From Coriolopsis trogii (lineage: Eukaryota > Basidiomycota > Agaricomycetes > Polyporales > Polyporaceae), in NCBI GenBank assembly GCA_020543525.1, contig JAHYIO010000042.1:434001-498000 (forward strand): a stretch of DNA of 64,000 nucleotides. Reading direction: 5' to 3'. Shown here in pieces: positions 21,271 through 32,399 of this stretch. The notes beneath the pieces are model-generated. The model saw nothing but the letters and a program-made list of their open reading frames with translations. It did not search any database and was not told where the DNA came from. The translations under genes were made by a program, and so were the position numbers. Positions within the stretch are counted from its first letter, which is position 1. Each line of letters starts with the position of its first letter.

Positions 21271-23912
21271 ATGTCGCAGCCCACTACTACCGCCTCCAGA
21301 GTTGGCTCTGCTTCTCCTCTGAGGGCATCCAATTTTTTATCCGCTCACTCCAATGCTAAACGCGACCTTGGTCGATGCAGGGGCGAACTGCGTTTCAACA
21401 TGCATAACAAACACACCATCATCCCCTTCGACAAGTTCATGACCCATTTCGTTCCGAAATGCGAGTCGCTCCAGGAAGAGGGAAAAGTCTCCGCTTCTTC
21501 CTTCCCCAACATTTTCAAGAACCTACGCCAGTTCACCAGCGAACAGGACATGTACAACACCCTGGTACGTCCGTATGAACCCTCAATCAGCGAAAGCTCT
21601 TCACTGACAATCTTCCCAGCCCAAGACTTTCAACAAGGTCAAATCGTTGAAGCCTGGTTACTCCTTCGTCGCGACTCCCTACAAGTTCGATAAAGGCACT
21701 ACGACAAAGGAGTCCATCGACTGTGGGATGTACCCCAAAGGCCATGTCCCCAAGCTCCCACCGAATTCGAAGCACAAGTTTCCGGCTGTAGACTGGTCCT
21801 GGGTTGAGATACCGGTTGAGTGCAAGATAGATCCTACCGATCAGGATCCATTCGACGAGGACGAGTCGACGGCTGAGCCTCTGGCCGATAAGCGTCAAGA
21901 CGCCCTGGGGCAGATCCTCTCATACGCCGAACTCGTCTTCCAACGCCAGCAGCGCATGTTCCTTTTCATGATCATTTTCCTCGGCGACTACGTTCGCATC
22001 ATCCGCATCGACCGCTCGGGTCTCTTTGCAACAGAGAAGTTCAACTATAAAGAAGAAGGCGAGAAGCTCTACGAGTTCGTGTATCGGTACTGTCTTCTGT
22101 CAAAGGAGGACCGCGGACACGACCCTACGGCTACTCGGATCCATCCCAACAGCAAACTTGGCCAAAAGATGCGTGCGAAAGCGGAGCCAAACGAGGCAGA
22201 CGGGAAGCGTGCCTACGTCCGAGAGCTGTTCAAAGAGTCACTCGATCCTAAGTGGCCGTGGTGGGTTCTTCAGGTCCCCTGTCAGCAGACAGAGGAAGAA
22301 AAGGCTCAGAACTCACCGGTGCGGATCGAACGGTTCGCTGTCGGCAGGCCACACTTTCAAGCGCCTGGCGTTGCAGGACGCGGTACGCGTGGATATGTCG
22401 CGCTCAAGTTGACTGTGGAGAAACGGTCCAAGAAGGACGCAGAGGATGAGTTGGATTATCTGAAGGATGCTTGGCGCGTCGACCACGATGACATCGAACC
22501 GGAGGGCTCCGTACTGAAGGAGCTGAACGATGCGAAGATTCGCTTCATCCCCACACTTGTCTGCCATGGCGATCTTCCCGAGCAGGTCACAATGTCGCAG
22601 GAGCTTTGGCTTCAGTATCACGCAGGTCGCAGCACTGACAGCTGCCCGCTGAAGCGTCATCAGCACTACCGCTTAGCATGCAAGGAAGTTGGCAAGCCTC
22701 TGAAGGACTTCAAGAACGCTTGGCAATTGGTCTGGGCTATATTGTGTTGTCTCACGGGTAACGGTTTTCATGTCTTCCATCAGTACAGCTAGCACTCATT
22801 TTACATCTATATAGCGCATCACGAGGCCTACAGCAAGTCGGGTATTATACACCGTGATGTCAGCGCGGGCAACATCCTGCTCTGTCTGAACGGAGAGGGC
22901 GATTGGGTCGGTCTCCTCAACGACTGGGAGCTCTCGAAGCGTGTTTCGACGGATAACACAGTTCCTGTCGGACGTCAACCAGATCGCACTGTAAGCTTTT
23001 GGTTCACAGGGCATTCATTCGTGGACTCATCCGCCGTACCTTCAGGGAACCTGGCAATTCATGTCTGCCCATGCGCTCAACGACAGGTACAGGGCCATCA
23101 TCGTTCCTGACGAGCTCGAAGCATTCCTCCATGTGCTTCTCTATTATGCCGTCCGATTCCTTTCCCACAATCTCCCCGATTCAGCCGTCGGGAGTTTCCT
23201 CTATAGGTATTTCGACGACTTTGTAGACGGCAAAAACTACTTCACTTGTGGTCCTATCAAGTATTCCTCCATGAAGGATGGGAAGATCGACATCACCTCT
23301 CTCGTATCTGGGGGTCTTGACGAGAAAGGCCGCCAGCCCTTCCAGAAGGTCATTCTTCAATTCAATTGGCCCGACGACACCGAAAAAGAACACCCGATCA
23401 ACACCATCATCTCCACTCTCCTGACCTGGTTTTCCGCGTACTACGCCCTCGATGACGATTCGGCCAAAAGGCCCAAGAAGCCTCTGCCCGCCAAGTCCTT
23501 ACCTAGCCTCGCAATGTCGGAGACGACCTCGTCGCTTCTTGAGGAAATGGAAGGGAAAGCGACCGCGTCGTCTTCGTTGCCCACTGACTCCGCGACTACC
23601 AACGTTCAGCAGTCGCTGCCTCTCGAAGTACTGCTCACCGAGTCAAAGAAGATCATGACCCATGAGGCCGCACTCAGTCTTGTGGCAAAGACTTTACGCA
23701 AGGAGGTATGGCCTGACCACGACAAGTGCGAAGACAAGAGACCCAAGGAAGGGTACGTCATCCCCAAAGATCAAGTTGCGGCCAACAGCGTCTTCCGAAC
23801 GACAGGTTCTAAGAGGGGTCGGGCAGAAATGGTTGGTCCGGTTCCTGCAGAAGTGGACGAACTTGAGCCCCAGACTCCGAGCAAACGGGCGCGGAGCAGC
23901 GGTCGGAGATGA
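21271..23912 (+). CDS. FunK1 fungal-type protein kinase, copy B
   Basis: Four exons: 21271-21564, 21620-22757, 22815-22990 and 23046-23912. They total 824 codons, with intron phases 0, 1, 0 as in copy A. The start [12 protein letters not shown] was chosen because the upstream extension has no counterpart in other copies. Motifs in order: [11 protein letters not shown] at the exon 2 start, [66 protein letters not shown]. After the kinase lobe, a linker rich in Ser/Thr/Glu leads to a basic C-terminus with [14 protein letters not shown]. It belongs with A and C by the DCGMYP and GTWQFMS signatures. SAP protein 2 follows 420 bases downstream on the same strand. Confidence 0.92.
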
Positions 23913-24333
23913 AGCATCATGGTCTTCCACGTCGTGGATGTAGTCATTACCGGGTCTATGCAGTATCAGTGGTATCTAATGGAGTTTGACATTTTCCCGT
24001 CGTATCTCAAGTGGGCTGTGTTGGACGTGGTAGCAACTGGCACATTCTCGTCAATACGAGGATGTAACTATCCCCTTGACGTTCTACACATTACTATTGT
24101 GATGCTGTCTTCGTGAACATGACTAGTGAGACATTCCACTAGCTGAGCCCATCTGGAATGGTGGCAAAACAAAGCATAATTGTGAGCCGAAGGCGCGTGA
24201 CCGCGAGTATTGTGCGAAAACTCCGCAGAGGTGGTAGCGGCGCTTCACGCACCCAACATAGCTCTTCCTTCGACCATTTGTCTGCATATCCTCTTCTCCA
24301 TTACCCTCAACATCCAACACGATCAACATCTAA
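23913..24333. other. Short intergenic gap between FunK1-B and SAP protein 2
   Basis: 420 bases between two genes in the same direction. It must hold the FunK1-B 3' UTR and the SAP protein 2 promoter. No specific element was recognised. Confidence 0.5.
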
Positions 24334-26000
24334 ATGATTCTCGGAATGGATGAAAAATCGCTGAGAAGCCTCAGCCGACAACGTCTACAGAGTTTAGCAA
24401 AGGTTCGTGTCTGAGTGGTAGCTAGGCCGTAACCAGAATGCCTGTTCGAACTCACCTCGCGTACTACACTCTCCAACAGGAGCACGGCATTCGAGCCAAC
24501 CAAAAGAACGACTTCATCATCAAGATGCTGGTAGAGAAAGCCGCCAATGCGTGAGTTATGACTTGCATTGGTTACAGAAATGGCACTTACCCCACCCGGT
24601 CCTAGTCCTCCGGCCAATGCGTCCTCTCCGGACGCTGCTCGATGCAACGATCCAGAACCTTCGAAGAATAGTCAGCGTGCCTCTTCCGGATGTTCTGTCA
24701 AAGAGACAATAGGTGAGCATCGGCTCTAGGCTCTGGTTAGTGGCTGCTTGGCGGAGGATGGCAAGACTGACGACCCAGCAGAGCGTGACGAGCCTAAAGC
24801 TGCGCGGGTGGAGAACGAGGGGCTTCTCTCCGAGAAAGCGAGCGTTGAGGAACAGGACGGAAGACCCCCGTCCGCAAGCCAGCCACAAGACTCAGTGGCT
24901 CACCCGATTTCGCCATCAACAGAGAACTCCATCGCGTCCGGATTCCATGGCTCTGAGGTTGTGAACGTGAACGTAATCGGTGAGTGTGATTATTTCGAGT
25001 AATCACCCGCAAACTCACAATGTGCTCGCTCAGAGGCCCCATCGACGCCAGACAGCGCGTCCCGAGCCCCGACTCGGACCACAATCAATCCCCCTGCAGT
25101 GTCCGATCCCCCTGCCGTCTTCAAACCCCCCGTCGTGTTCAATCCTCCCACCGTATTCAGTCCCCTAGCCGTATTCCATCCCCCTGCCGGAGGAACTGCC
25201 GCAGGGAACGCCGCGGCTGTCAATAGACCCGGTATGTTTCAGTCATATCCAGCGTCCGCTCACGTACACATGCTCACTTCGTTTCGGTCATCGCAGCGCC
25301 CGTCTTCTCTCGCCCCCCAGTCGACGCGCCCGTGCGCGACAAATCCGCCGAGCAGGCCAAACCGGTGTTCACAAGGGTGTTCCCGAAGGTGTTCTCTCCA
25401 CTGCGACACGCACTGGAGCGTGCACACGTTCCCGAGTCAGCTCCAGAGGGCTCTCTCTCGACAGATCCGCTGAAGGCACGCACCCGCCAGGTGCGCACCA
25501 ACTTCACGGAGGAGGACGAGGACGACATCCTGGACGATATCACGAAGATCAGCAACCTGAAGAGATCGCTCAAGGTCAATATGGACGTCATCCAGCTCCT
25601 CGGCGAGAGGCTGCACAACGAGATTGCGATGGCCAAGAACTACATGGAAGAGATGAAGCAACGCTTCGACGAGTTCGAGAAGAAGCTCATGTGCCCGACA
25701 CGGGAGTTCACGGGAGTGGTTTCGGAGGGGATGGAGGACTGGACCTCCACGGACTTGGGCGGCAACACTGGGACGTACGGGGAGCCAACGAGCCCCGATA
25801 AGCTACAGGAGGCGACAAGTTCCGACAAGTCGCAGGAGGCGTCCGGGAGGTACGTGCTTCGTGAGCCATTTGGCTATAAAGTGATGTGATTGATATTTTC
25901 GTGTCTTCGTAGCTCCGCGATAGGTAAGGGGAAGCGTAGGGCGGAGGAGGATACTGGTGACGAGCCTCTTCTCAAGCGTCGCGAGGCCGAGTCGCCTTGA
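24334..26000 (+). CDS. SAP-like motif plus coiled-coil protein 2 (unknown family)
   Basis: Paralogue of the gene at 14545-16165. Start MILGMDEKSLRSLSRQRLQSLAK at 24334; the next exon gives EHGIRANQKNDFIIKMLVEK, completing a SAP-like motif. Middle exons are Ser/Glu/Pro-rich, then an EAPSTPDSASRAPTRT exon matches the paralogue. A tandem proline repeat follows at about 25087-25190. The conserved C-terminal exon has an acidic start (TEEDEDDILDDITKI), a coiled coil (ERLHNEIAMAKNYMEEMKQ) and TDLGGNTGTYGEP. The last exon has GKGKRRAEEDTGDEP and LLKRREAESP, stop at 25998-26000. It lies directly downstream of FunK1-B. A nuclear DNA- or RNA-associated role is an inference from the SAP motif. Confidence 0.72.
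25087..25190 (+). repeat. Tandem PPxVF repeat in SAP protein 2
   Basis: About five imperfect units of roughly 21 bases encode SDPPAVFKPPVVFNPP and related segments. The paralogue at 14545-16165 lacks this run, so it arose after the duplication. Confidence 0.8.
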
Positions 26001-26480
26001 TGAGGTGATTGAACTTTGATCTAACGTTCGGCCTACTATCGGCCACGCACCAATATGGAACCACCAGGAGCTAGTCTTCGCATGCTCCACCCTGCATAGT
26101 TGTTTGTGTATCACCATCATCGCCATCATCTGACATGGTCGGGAGTCTTGTACTATTCATATTTATATTCAATGTGTTGCAATCTATCAGACTGCGTGCA
26201 ATACTGGGAGAGGAGGGACCTATACCTTGCCTAGACAGCTTTTTGCATGACGGCGCAGAAGTTGTATGTATGCTATGCTTCGGGTCTCCCAGCAATTGTA
26301 CTTTTCACACCGAGAGCGATACGACGCACCTGCGGATCGTACGCAACAAGTGTCCGCGCAGCATGGGTGCGTCCTGCTCACCATGGGTCGCGCGGTATAA
26401 TCTACAGCCGAACCAACGAAGCGCATTTTTCGTATTGTCTCTTCTCTTCAAACATCGTGAACTATCGTGGACAAAAAGGT
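26001..26480. other. Intergenic, convergent 3' ends
   Basis: 480 bases between the stop of SAP protein 2 and the stop of the carboxypeptidase. Nothing else was recognised. Confidence 0.5.
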
Positions 26481-29044
26481 TCACGGAGTCTCCCTGAATC
26501 CCATCAGGTACTCCATGATCTGGAACGCCGCCTGCATGATGGCAATGTCAGCGTCCCTAGGCACTCGATCTGCGTCAACCATAGAGACACATACCTTGGG
26601 AGAGAATTGTGGGATCCTACGTGTGCAACGAGGGAGGAAAATCAGTAAACGGACACGAGCGCAAGAAAGCCTACGTACATGTGCCCACTGAGCGCAACCT
26701 CAAAGTACGTCAGGCCACGCTCGGTGTGTGCGGTCCCAAGCGTGCCCATCCCATCGACCACGAAGCTGTCGTTCTGGATCGGCGTCTGGAAGCCCTGCAT
26801 GCCGTTCCCTACAGCCGCGCCATCAGAAACGCCAGTCAGCCCATGCTACGCAGAGGTCGAGCGCGGCGGGAACGTACAGGTCATGTTCTGGATCACGATC
26901 CGCGTGCCCTCCGCGATGAGGATAAAGTCCGCGAGCCCGTGCACGATTACCGACCGGACGCTCTTCTCGATCGCGTTCGGGAGCACGGTGAACGCGGGCG
27001 GGAGCGAGCGGTCGCCCCCGCGCGTGAAGACGTTGATGTCGGAGCACTCGGACCAGGTGACGTTCGTCGGCGCGTGGATCGCCGCCTTCACCTCCGGGCG
27101 GTCGAAGTAAATGGGGGACTGGGCCTGCATGAACGAGCCGGGGAAGCCGAGGACGTCCCACAGGATCGGCCACTGGTTGGGAGGCAAGCGTGAGTTGAGT
27201 AGGTGGGATGCACGGCGGGCGAGATGACCATCGAGACACGTACGGTGTCGAAGATGCGGTAGATGTTGAACGCGGGGTTGATGGAGAGCGCTTGGTCGAA
27301 GATCATGTCCCAGACATCACAACCGCGGTCGGCCTCGGTGCTCTTGCCCGGGAGGGGGAGGAGACCCTTGGGAGGGAATGTTACGTGCTTCTCCATATAG
27401 TCAGCGTAGTTGCACTTGGCCGCGATAGAGTCAAGCTCGGCCATGAAGGTCTGGCTGTATGGTATGAAGGGGTTAGTTCACCATGTCGAGATTCAACGAG
27501 AACACCTTGCCATACTTGAATGCGAACACGTTCTCGTATTTGTGCACGAAGTTCACAGCGGGAATTTGTTCCTGCACGACGTCCCACCCGAGCACAGCTA
27601 GGAGATGAAGGAATGAGTCAGTGCCAAAAAGCAAAATAGCACGGCTGGACGTACGATCGGACACCCAAAAGCCGGTCAAGTTAAGGTCGAGCGAGCCGGG
27701 GTGCTCGTAGATGAAGTCCGCGAGGTCTGTAATGCAAATTCAGGATCGACCTTGTGTAACACAGGCAATCTCAACTTACACGGCACATACATGCCTGCAT
27801 ACTGCGTAGATGGTCAATATAGTGCCTTCCTACACGTATGTGACACTCACACTTTCGCCCGTCAGGTACAGCTTCTTGCCTTTGAGCTCGGAGAAGACCT
27901 CAAGGAACTGCTGCATGAATCCCACGATCTCAGACGCCACGCCGGTTTCGTCCTGCGATTCGGAGTATTTGACTCAGTTCCCGCCAGGATATACCATCAG
28001 CGGAGTCAGACATACTGTGATATTCGGCCTGCCCTGCGAGAAGCCTGTACCGACAGGCTGTTCGACGAAGAGGATACTCGACAGATTTGTCCAACTAAAC
28101 TCATTCTGCGTCGGGTGGGCTTGACCCCATGACCATGAGAAGGGCTGTAGCACGATGCGAGTTCAGCAATCAGCTCCAGGTTCGTCCGATTTGCAGACAA
28201 GGCTCACCCCGTTCTCCTGAAGAAGGCCCTCCAGCGAGGAGCAACCAGGGCCGCCATTGGTCCTACACAACATTGACGCTCATAAGTCAGAAGGTGTGCA
28301 CTCCAATTCGTGAAAGAAAATGATGCTCGAGAGTCGCGCCGATAGCAGAAGGAACCGCATGGAGTCTAGTAGCGACCGACACAACACATTCTGGTCAAAC
28401 TGGTGACGTACCAGAAGATGAGATCGTCCAAGCTGCCTTGCGGGCCGGGAGGGAAGAACCAGAAGAAGAGCTGTGGGAGTCGGACATGAGCAGGAAGTGC
28501 AAAACTACCGGCAACGGAGGAACAGAAGAGGATAAGCGCCTGAAGGCGTGGGCAGACGGTTTCCACCCGTGGCTGCGTCCACATGGGGGTGGATGGCAGA
28601 TGGTACAACGAGGAACGTAGGACAGGGAAATCGGAAGACTGAAAGCGCACCTTACGCGTCTCGTTGGGGTCGCTGCTGATAGGGAGAAGTCCGGACCAGC
28701 TGGGCCCAACATCGAAGTCGACGTCGGGAATGGTGGTCCCGTCGACGTAGAACTCTGTCGGAACGTACAAGGGTCAGTAAAGCGTACAGTTCAATCGCGC
28801 CTCGTATGTGGACGCGGTGAGACACTGCTCGCAAGAGCAATGACGTACCTGAAGCCCGTGGGTTGGAGAAGGTGATGTTTTTGACTCCCGTGCCGCGTGC
28901 ACTGGCAGCGCGGGGCATGTGCGCGCGGACGCGTGCGGCGGACTCTGCTTGCTTCGCGTGCAGCTCGGCCTTCGTCATGAAACGCGCGCTGGCGGAAACC
29001 GCGGCGAGGAGAGGAAGGAGGACATACTTCAGAGCCGACACCAT
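26481..29044 (-). CDS. Secreted serine carboxypeptidase, family S10
   Basis: Starts at 29044 with a signal peptide (MVSALKYVLLPLLAAVSASA). About a dozen short exons carry the family marks. These are NGGPGCSSLEG near 28245 (oxyanion hole), PFSWSWGQAHP, FVEQPVGTGFS, and GESYAGMYVP with the nucleophile Ser at an intron boundary near 27860. The Asp is in VIVHGLADFIL near 26950 and the His in ALSGHMIPQ near 26690. An intron joins QNMT to WNGMQGFQTP, the usual S10 sequence, and the last exon ends in MGFRETP at 26481. Such enzymes remove C-terminal residues from peptides in the vacuole or outside the cell. The signal peptide suggests the secretory route. All triad residues are present, so it is probably active. 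Confidence 0.9.
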
Positions 29045-29125
29045 CTTGAAGTCGGAGCTGGACTGTCTGCTACGTCTGGAGCAACGTGGGGAAGGGCGAC
29101 CACAATGCCCGGCGAGTCATGGGCT

Positions 29126-29137
29126 TGTTTATATAGT
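29126..29137 (-). promoter_or_regulatory. TATA box of the carboxypeptidase gene
   Basis: On the minus strand ACTATATAAACA lies about 85 bases before the start codon at 29044, a normal distance for a fungal TATA element. Confidence 0.6.
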
Positions 29138-30257
29138 GGAAGCACAGCCCGTCGCGGCTCGCCAACGCGTCTCGAATGATGTAACGGTGTCAGAAGCTTG
29201 TGGGGATTGCGAACTGTATGAGAAGGTGGATGGCAGCACAGTGCCATGTGGGCGCGGCAAGCATGCCGTACTGTCCAGATATGCTCCGGCTTATCGCGCT
29301 ATTTCCGTCGACTGAACGTTGTGTTCACGAAGCAGAAACGGCTCGGATGTTCTTGATGCCTTCTTCCTCGAAACAAATACGCATGCGACGCACCTGCACT
29401 CTAGACCAACCTCGCCCTGCTTTCTCCGTATGACCCAACCGCGTGTAAGAGCAAAGCATCACCAGAGGTTCTCGCAGAGTCACAACCCGGTAGTACCGTG
29501 AGTTGCTGGAAATGTGAGATATCGGAGGGATCTGTCCTTGATCTGCCGGAGGACCCGGTGTTTTACACGAAGACCGGGTGTCTCTTGTGTGCACCGCCGG
29601 GAGTCACGCCGCGTGTAGCATGTACTCTGATTGCAGTACAACCACAATCGGCATGTATTGGATTGCGTGGTTCGTACCTGCATCATGAAGTTACCATAAT
29701 TTCCAACCCCTCTTACCTCGTCTCGGTTGAGTTTTTGATTCCGTATACAGATCGTAACGACCCACAAGCTGGATGTGTACGCATGATCGTGTGTATGCAA
29801 AGGAAGAAAGCTTAGTTATATGTGAGATTGTGAACTTGTTGCAAGTCAACGCAGGAGAGGGTCGAGAGATATGGCGAAGAGAGGAGGCAAGTAGAGTGCA
29901 TTGGTGCAAGCTAGGATAGGCGCCCTCTGTCGGTAGCAGCCGGCGAAGTCGCCGCCTTCTCCCGGGCCACGGATCTCAACATATCCACAACAATACTGTA
30001 GTGCTGGCCTTGGTTTGGCATCTCACACATGGCAACACAGACTCCGCTGTGTCCGGGTGGCAGGAATTCCAAATTCAATTCCAATCCAAGGCGCGTTGTG
30101 TGTCACCAGTCAACGTTACAAGGCGCGATGAGGCGTGAAACTATCTCCAGGGTCATCCTCCAGGTCTGCCGCATGACATGCAACCGTGCTCAATTTGGGC
30201 TGCACAAGGTAATCCATGCGTCATCGCGGAAAACAAGTCCAGAGCATCAGTCTCCCT
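29138..30257. other. Intergenic, no gene recognised
   Basis: About 1.1 kb between the carboxypeptidase promoter and the lectin stop. Several open stretches exist but none has matching splice sites or motifs. Confidence 0.4.
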
Positions 30258-30859
30258 TTAGACAGGGATCGGATTCCAGCCCTGGATCCTCGCGCGGTCC
30301 TCAGCGCAAGGTGAAAGGGTGACCTGACGATCTAGCATAAACACTCGGGCCCCGCGACGATGATGGAACACTCACAGGAGCTCCCTTCGCGGCCTTGCCG
30401 AGGGTGACACAGTTGCCGTCGGCGTTCGAGATGGTCTGGTCGTCGTTGACGTTGACCGTCCAGATCTGAGCGGGGTCGTCCGAGCAGTTGTCGATGTAGA
30501 GCGTCTGGGTGCTCCCACCGGGGATGACGCCCGCGGCGGTGACGCACCAGTCGCCGTACACGATCTGAGTGGGGACGCCGCTGCCGCCGTTCGCGTACAG
30601 GGCAGAAATGTCGTTGGACGAGCCGTCACCGGGGGTCGTGACGATTAGGATCGCGCCAGGGAAACCGCCCTGCGGGGAGAGCGCGAGTGCGCTGTCTGGG
30701 AGGAAAGACAAATTATCAGAATGTGCATGAGTACGTGATGGGATATAGCTTACTCTGTGTGGTGAAGAAGTGAGCGGCAGAGCCCTCGGGAATAGCGTCG
30801 GCAGCGACACCGGACACAGCGGCGATGGCAGTAGCAACGAGAGCGAAGAAGATCTTCAT
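30258..30859 (-). CDS. Small secreted ricin-B-like lectin domain protein
   Basis: Three exons: start at 30859 with a signal peptide (MKIFFALVATAIAAVSGVAA), a main exon from about 30695, and a last exon from about 30325 ending in ARIQGWNPIPV at 30258. The main exon has QGGFPGAILIVTTPGDG, then GDWCVTAAG, TLYIDNCSDDPAQIWTV and GNCVTLGKAAKG. The paired Cys and the QIW motif fit one ricin-B/CBM13 beta-trefoil repeat. The mature protein is about 150 residues, small for a full trefoil. Relatives bind glycans; the target here is unknown. A TATA box lies at 30940-30947. Confidence 0.7.
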
Positions 30860-30939
30860 GCTGATTATGGTGAGAGTAGGGAAGATAGAGATGTAGTAGA
30901 AAGTGGGCCGTTCTGTGAGGTGGGGACTCTGTGGTCAGC

Positions 30940-30947
30940 TTTATAAG
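30940..30947 (-). promoter_or_regulatory. TATA box of the lectin gene
   Basis: The minus strand reads TTATAAAG about 80 bases upstream of the start at 30859. Confidence 0.6.
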
Positions 30948-32399
30948 TGTTCTCCAGATCGCCGCATATGGTCTCGCTACCGCTAATCCCAGCTCATAGC
31001 CATCAAACAAATGAAGTTCGGCTAGTCGCTGACGAGGTACGAATCTCCAAGGGACATCTTTCGATTAGTATTGCGGTGTTGACTGGCCGTCCTCAGGCTG
31101 TCATCGGGGCTTAGTGATTTACCACGAATACGCCTCCTCTGTCGCTCGCGAATCCGTATACCTTCGAGCTAGGTTTGAAGAAATTGAACTCTAACGTTCA
31201 CGGTCGTACTCACACTACCCACGCTAACACGAAGATCGCCAACCCCCTACATGGAAGAACGGGATGCAAGACGTTGTGGCAGAGCTGGGATTGAGCTGGG
31301 GTGACTGGTCAGCTGGGATCGAGACGGCTGCATCGTTGTGATTGATCGAAAACATGCACGACGACAAACTGTGATCAAAATCGCCCATGGTTCGCATTCA
31401 CTCCGAGTCGCGGTTGAAGCCTCCGTATGGTGGTGCAAATTTAGACTGACACGTACCTCCCGTTTGATTTGGGTCGGCACATAGACTCGAGCGGTCGTAT
31501 AGGGCCACATGGAGCCAGCCTGCGATCTAGATTGAGCGTGTGTACACCTCTTTGGAGTCGAGACCGAAGTCTTGCCTGACCCACATGAATCCCCTCTCCC
31601 AAACGTTACATCCGTGATCTGCAACTTTGCCGTCGCAAAGGTAGATCGGGTGCGAGAAAACCACACACGAGGAAGCTATCCCCCGCGACCAGTTGAGAGT
31701 GTGTTTCGTCGTAAGCCCGAAGCCCGAAGTAAAGCCCGATCTTTTGAGATAGTAAGGCCAGAACCAGAGCAATGCCAGCGAAGAAGACTGGGTGCAAAAG
31801 CTCGCCAATGTCGATTATACATTGGCAAGCTTCTCACTTCCCCCCTGAGGTGCGATAGACCTGATCACGGCTCATCCTTCGGCCTTGGAGTACTCTCTTG
31901 ATCTGGGAGGTATACAAAAGACCAGCAGGAGGACTCGACGACGTGTGATTCGGTAACGAGGATAATACTCCCAGCGAACGACCGCGCGCAACAATATGCA
32001 TATCCGCATTGTCGTAAGGCGGATCTATCGAGGAGCGCAAGGCGTATGTCGGGACATCGCTAGACATGATCAAGGTGTGGAATAACAGACAGGTAGGGTG
32101 GCAGGGGACAGTAAACAACACTAGCGGCACTAGGTCGATGATGGAGAAGTGGAAAGAGCGGTTAGGCGCCTAATGTGATCATCTCAACGTCGACGACGAC
32201 GATGACCTCGGCCTCCCTCTTGTGATCTCATTGGGCATCTTACACTCTGGAACAACCTTGAGGATTGCAACAGATTTTGTGAATACTCGACACGTCGAGC
32301 GTAGCAAATATCATCGAGCTTCTCTGGCGGCAGTCCTTCGTCACTCTGCTGGATATATGCTACGAATCATAGTCTATACTCGCGAAGGAATATCTCAGA
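30948..32399. other. Intergenic, possible small unresolved ORF
   Basis: On the minus strand an ORF begins MSSDVPTYALRSSIDPPYDN (about 32067) and runs to about 31834, ending GRRMSRDQVYRTSGG. It looks somewhat protein-like but has no recognised motif or partner exon. The stretch 32165-32399 resembles 53085-53328 and is the promoter region of the TRAPPC11-like gene. Confidence 0.35.

Noticed and set aside
31527..31808. A 93-codon minus-strand open frame with several Trp and Cys
   Set aside because: It has no recognised motif, no splice partners and no duplicate elsewhere in the window; treated as chance.
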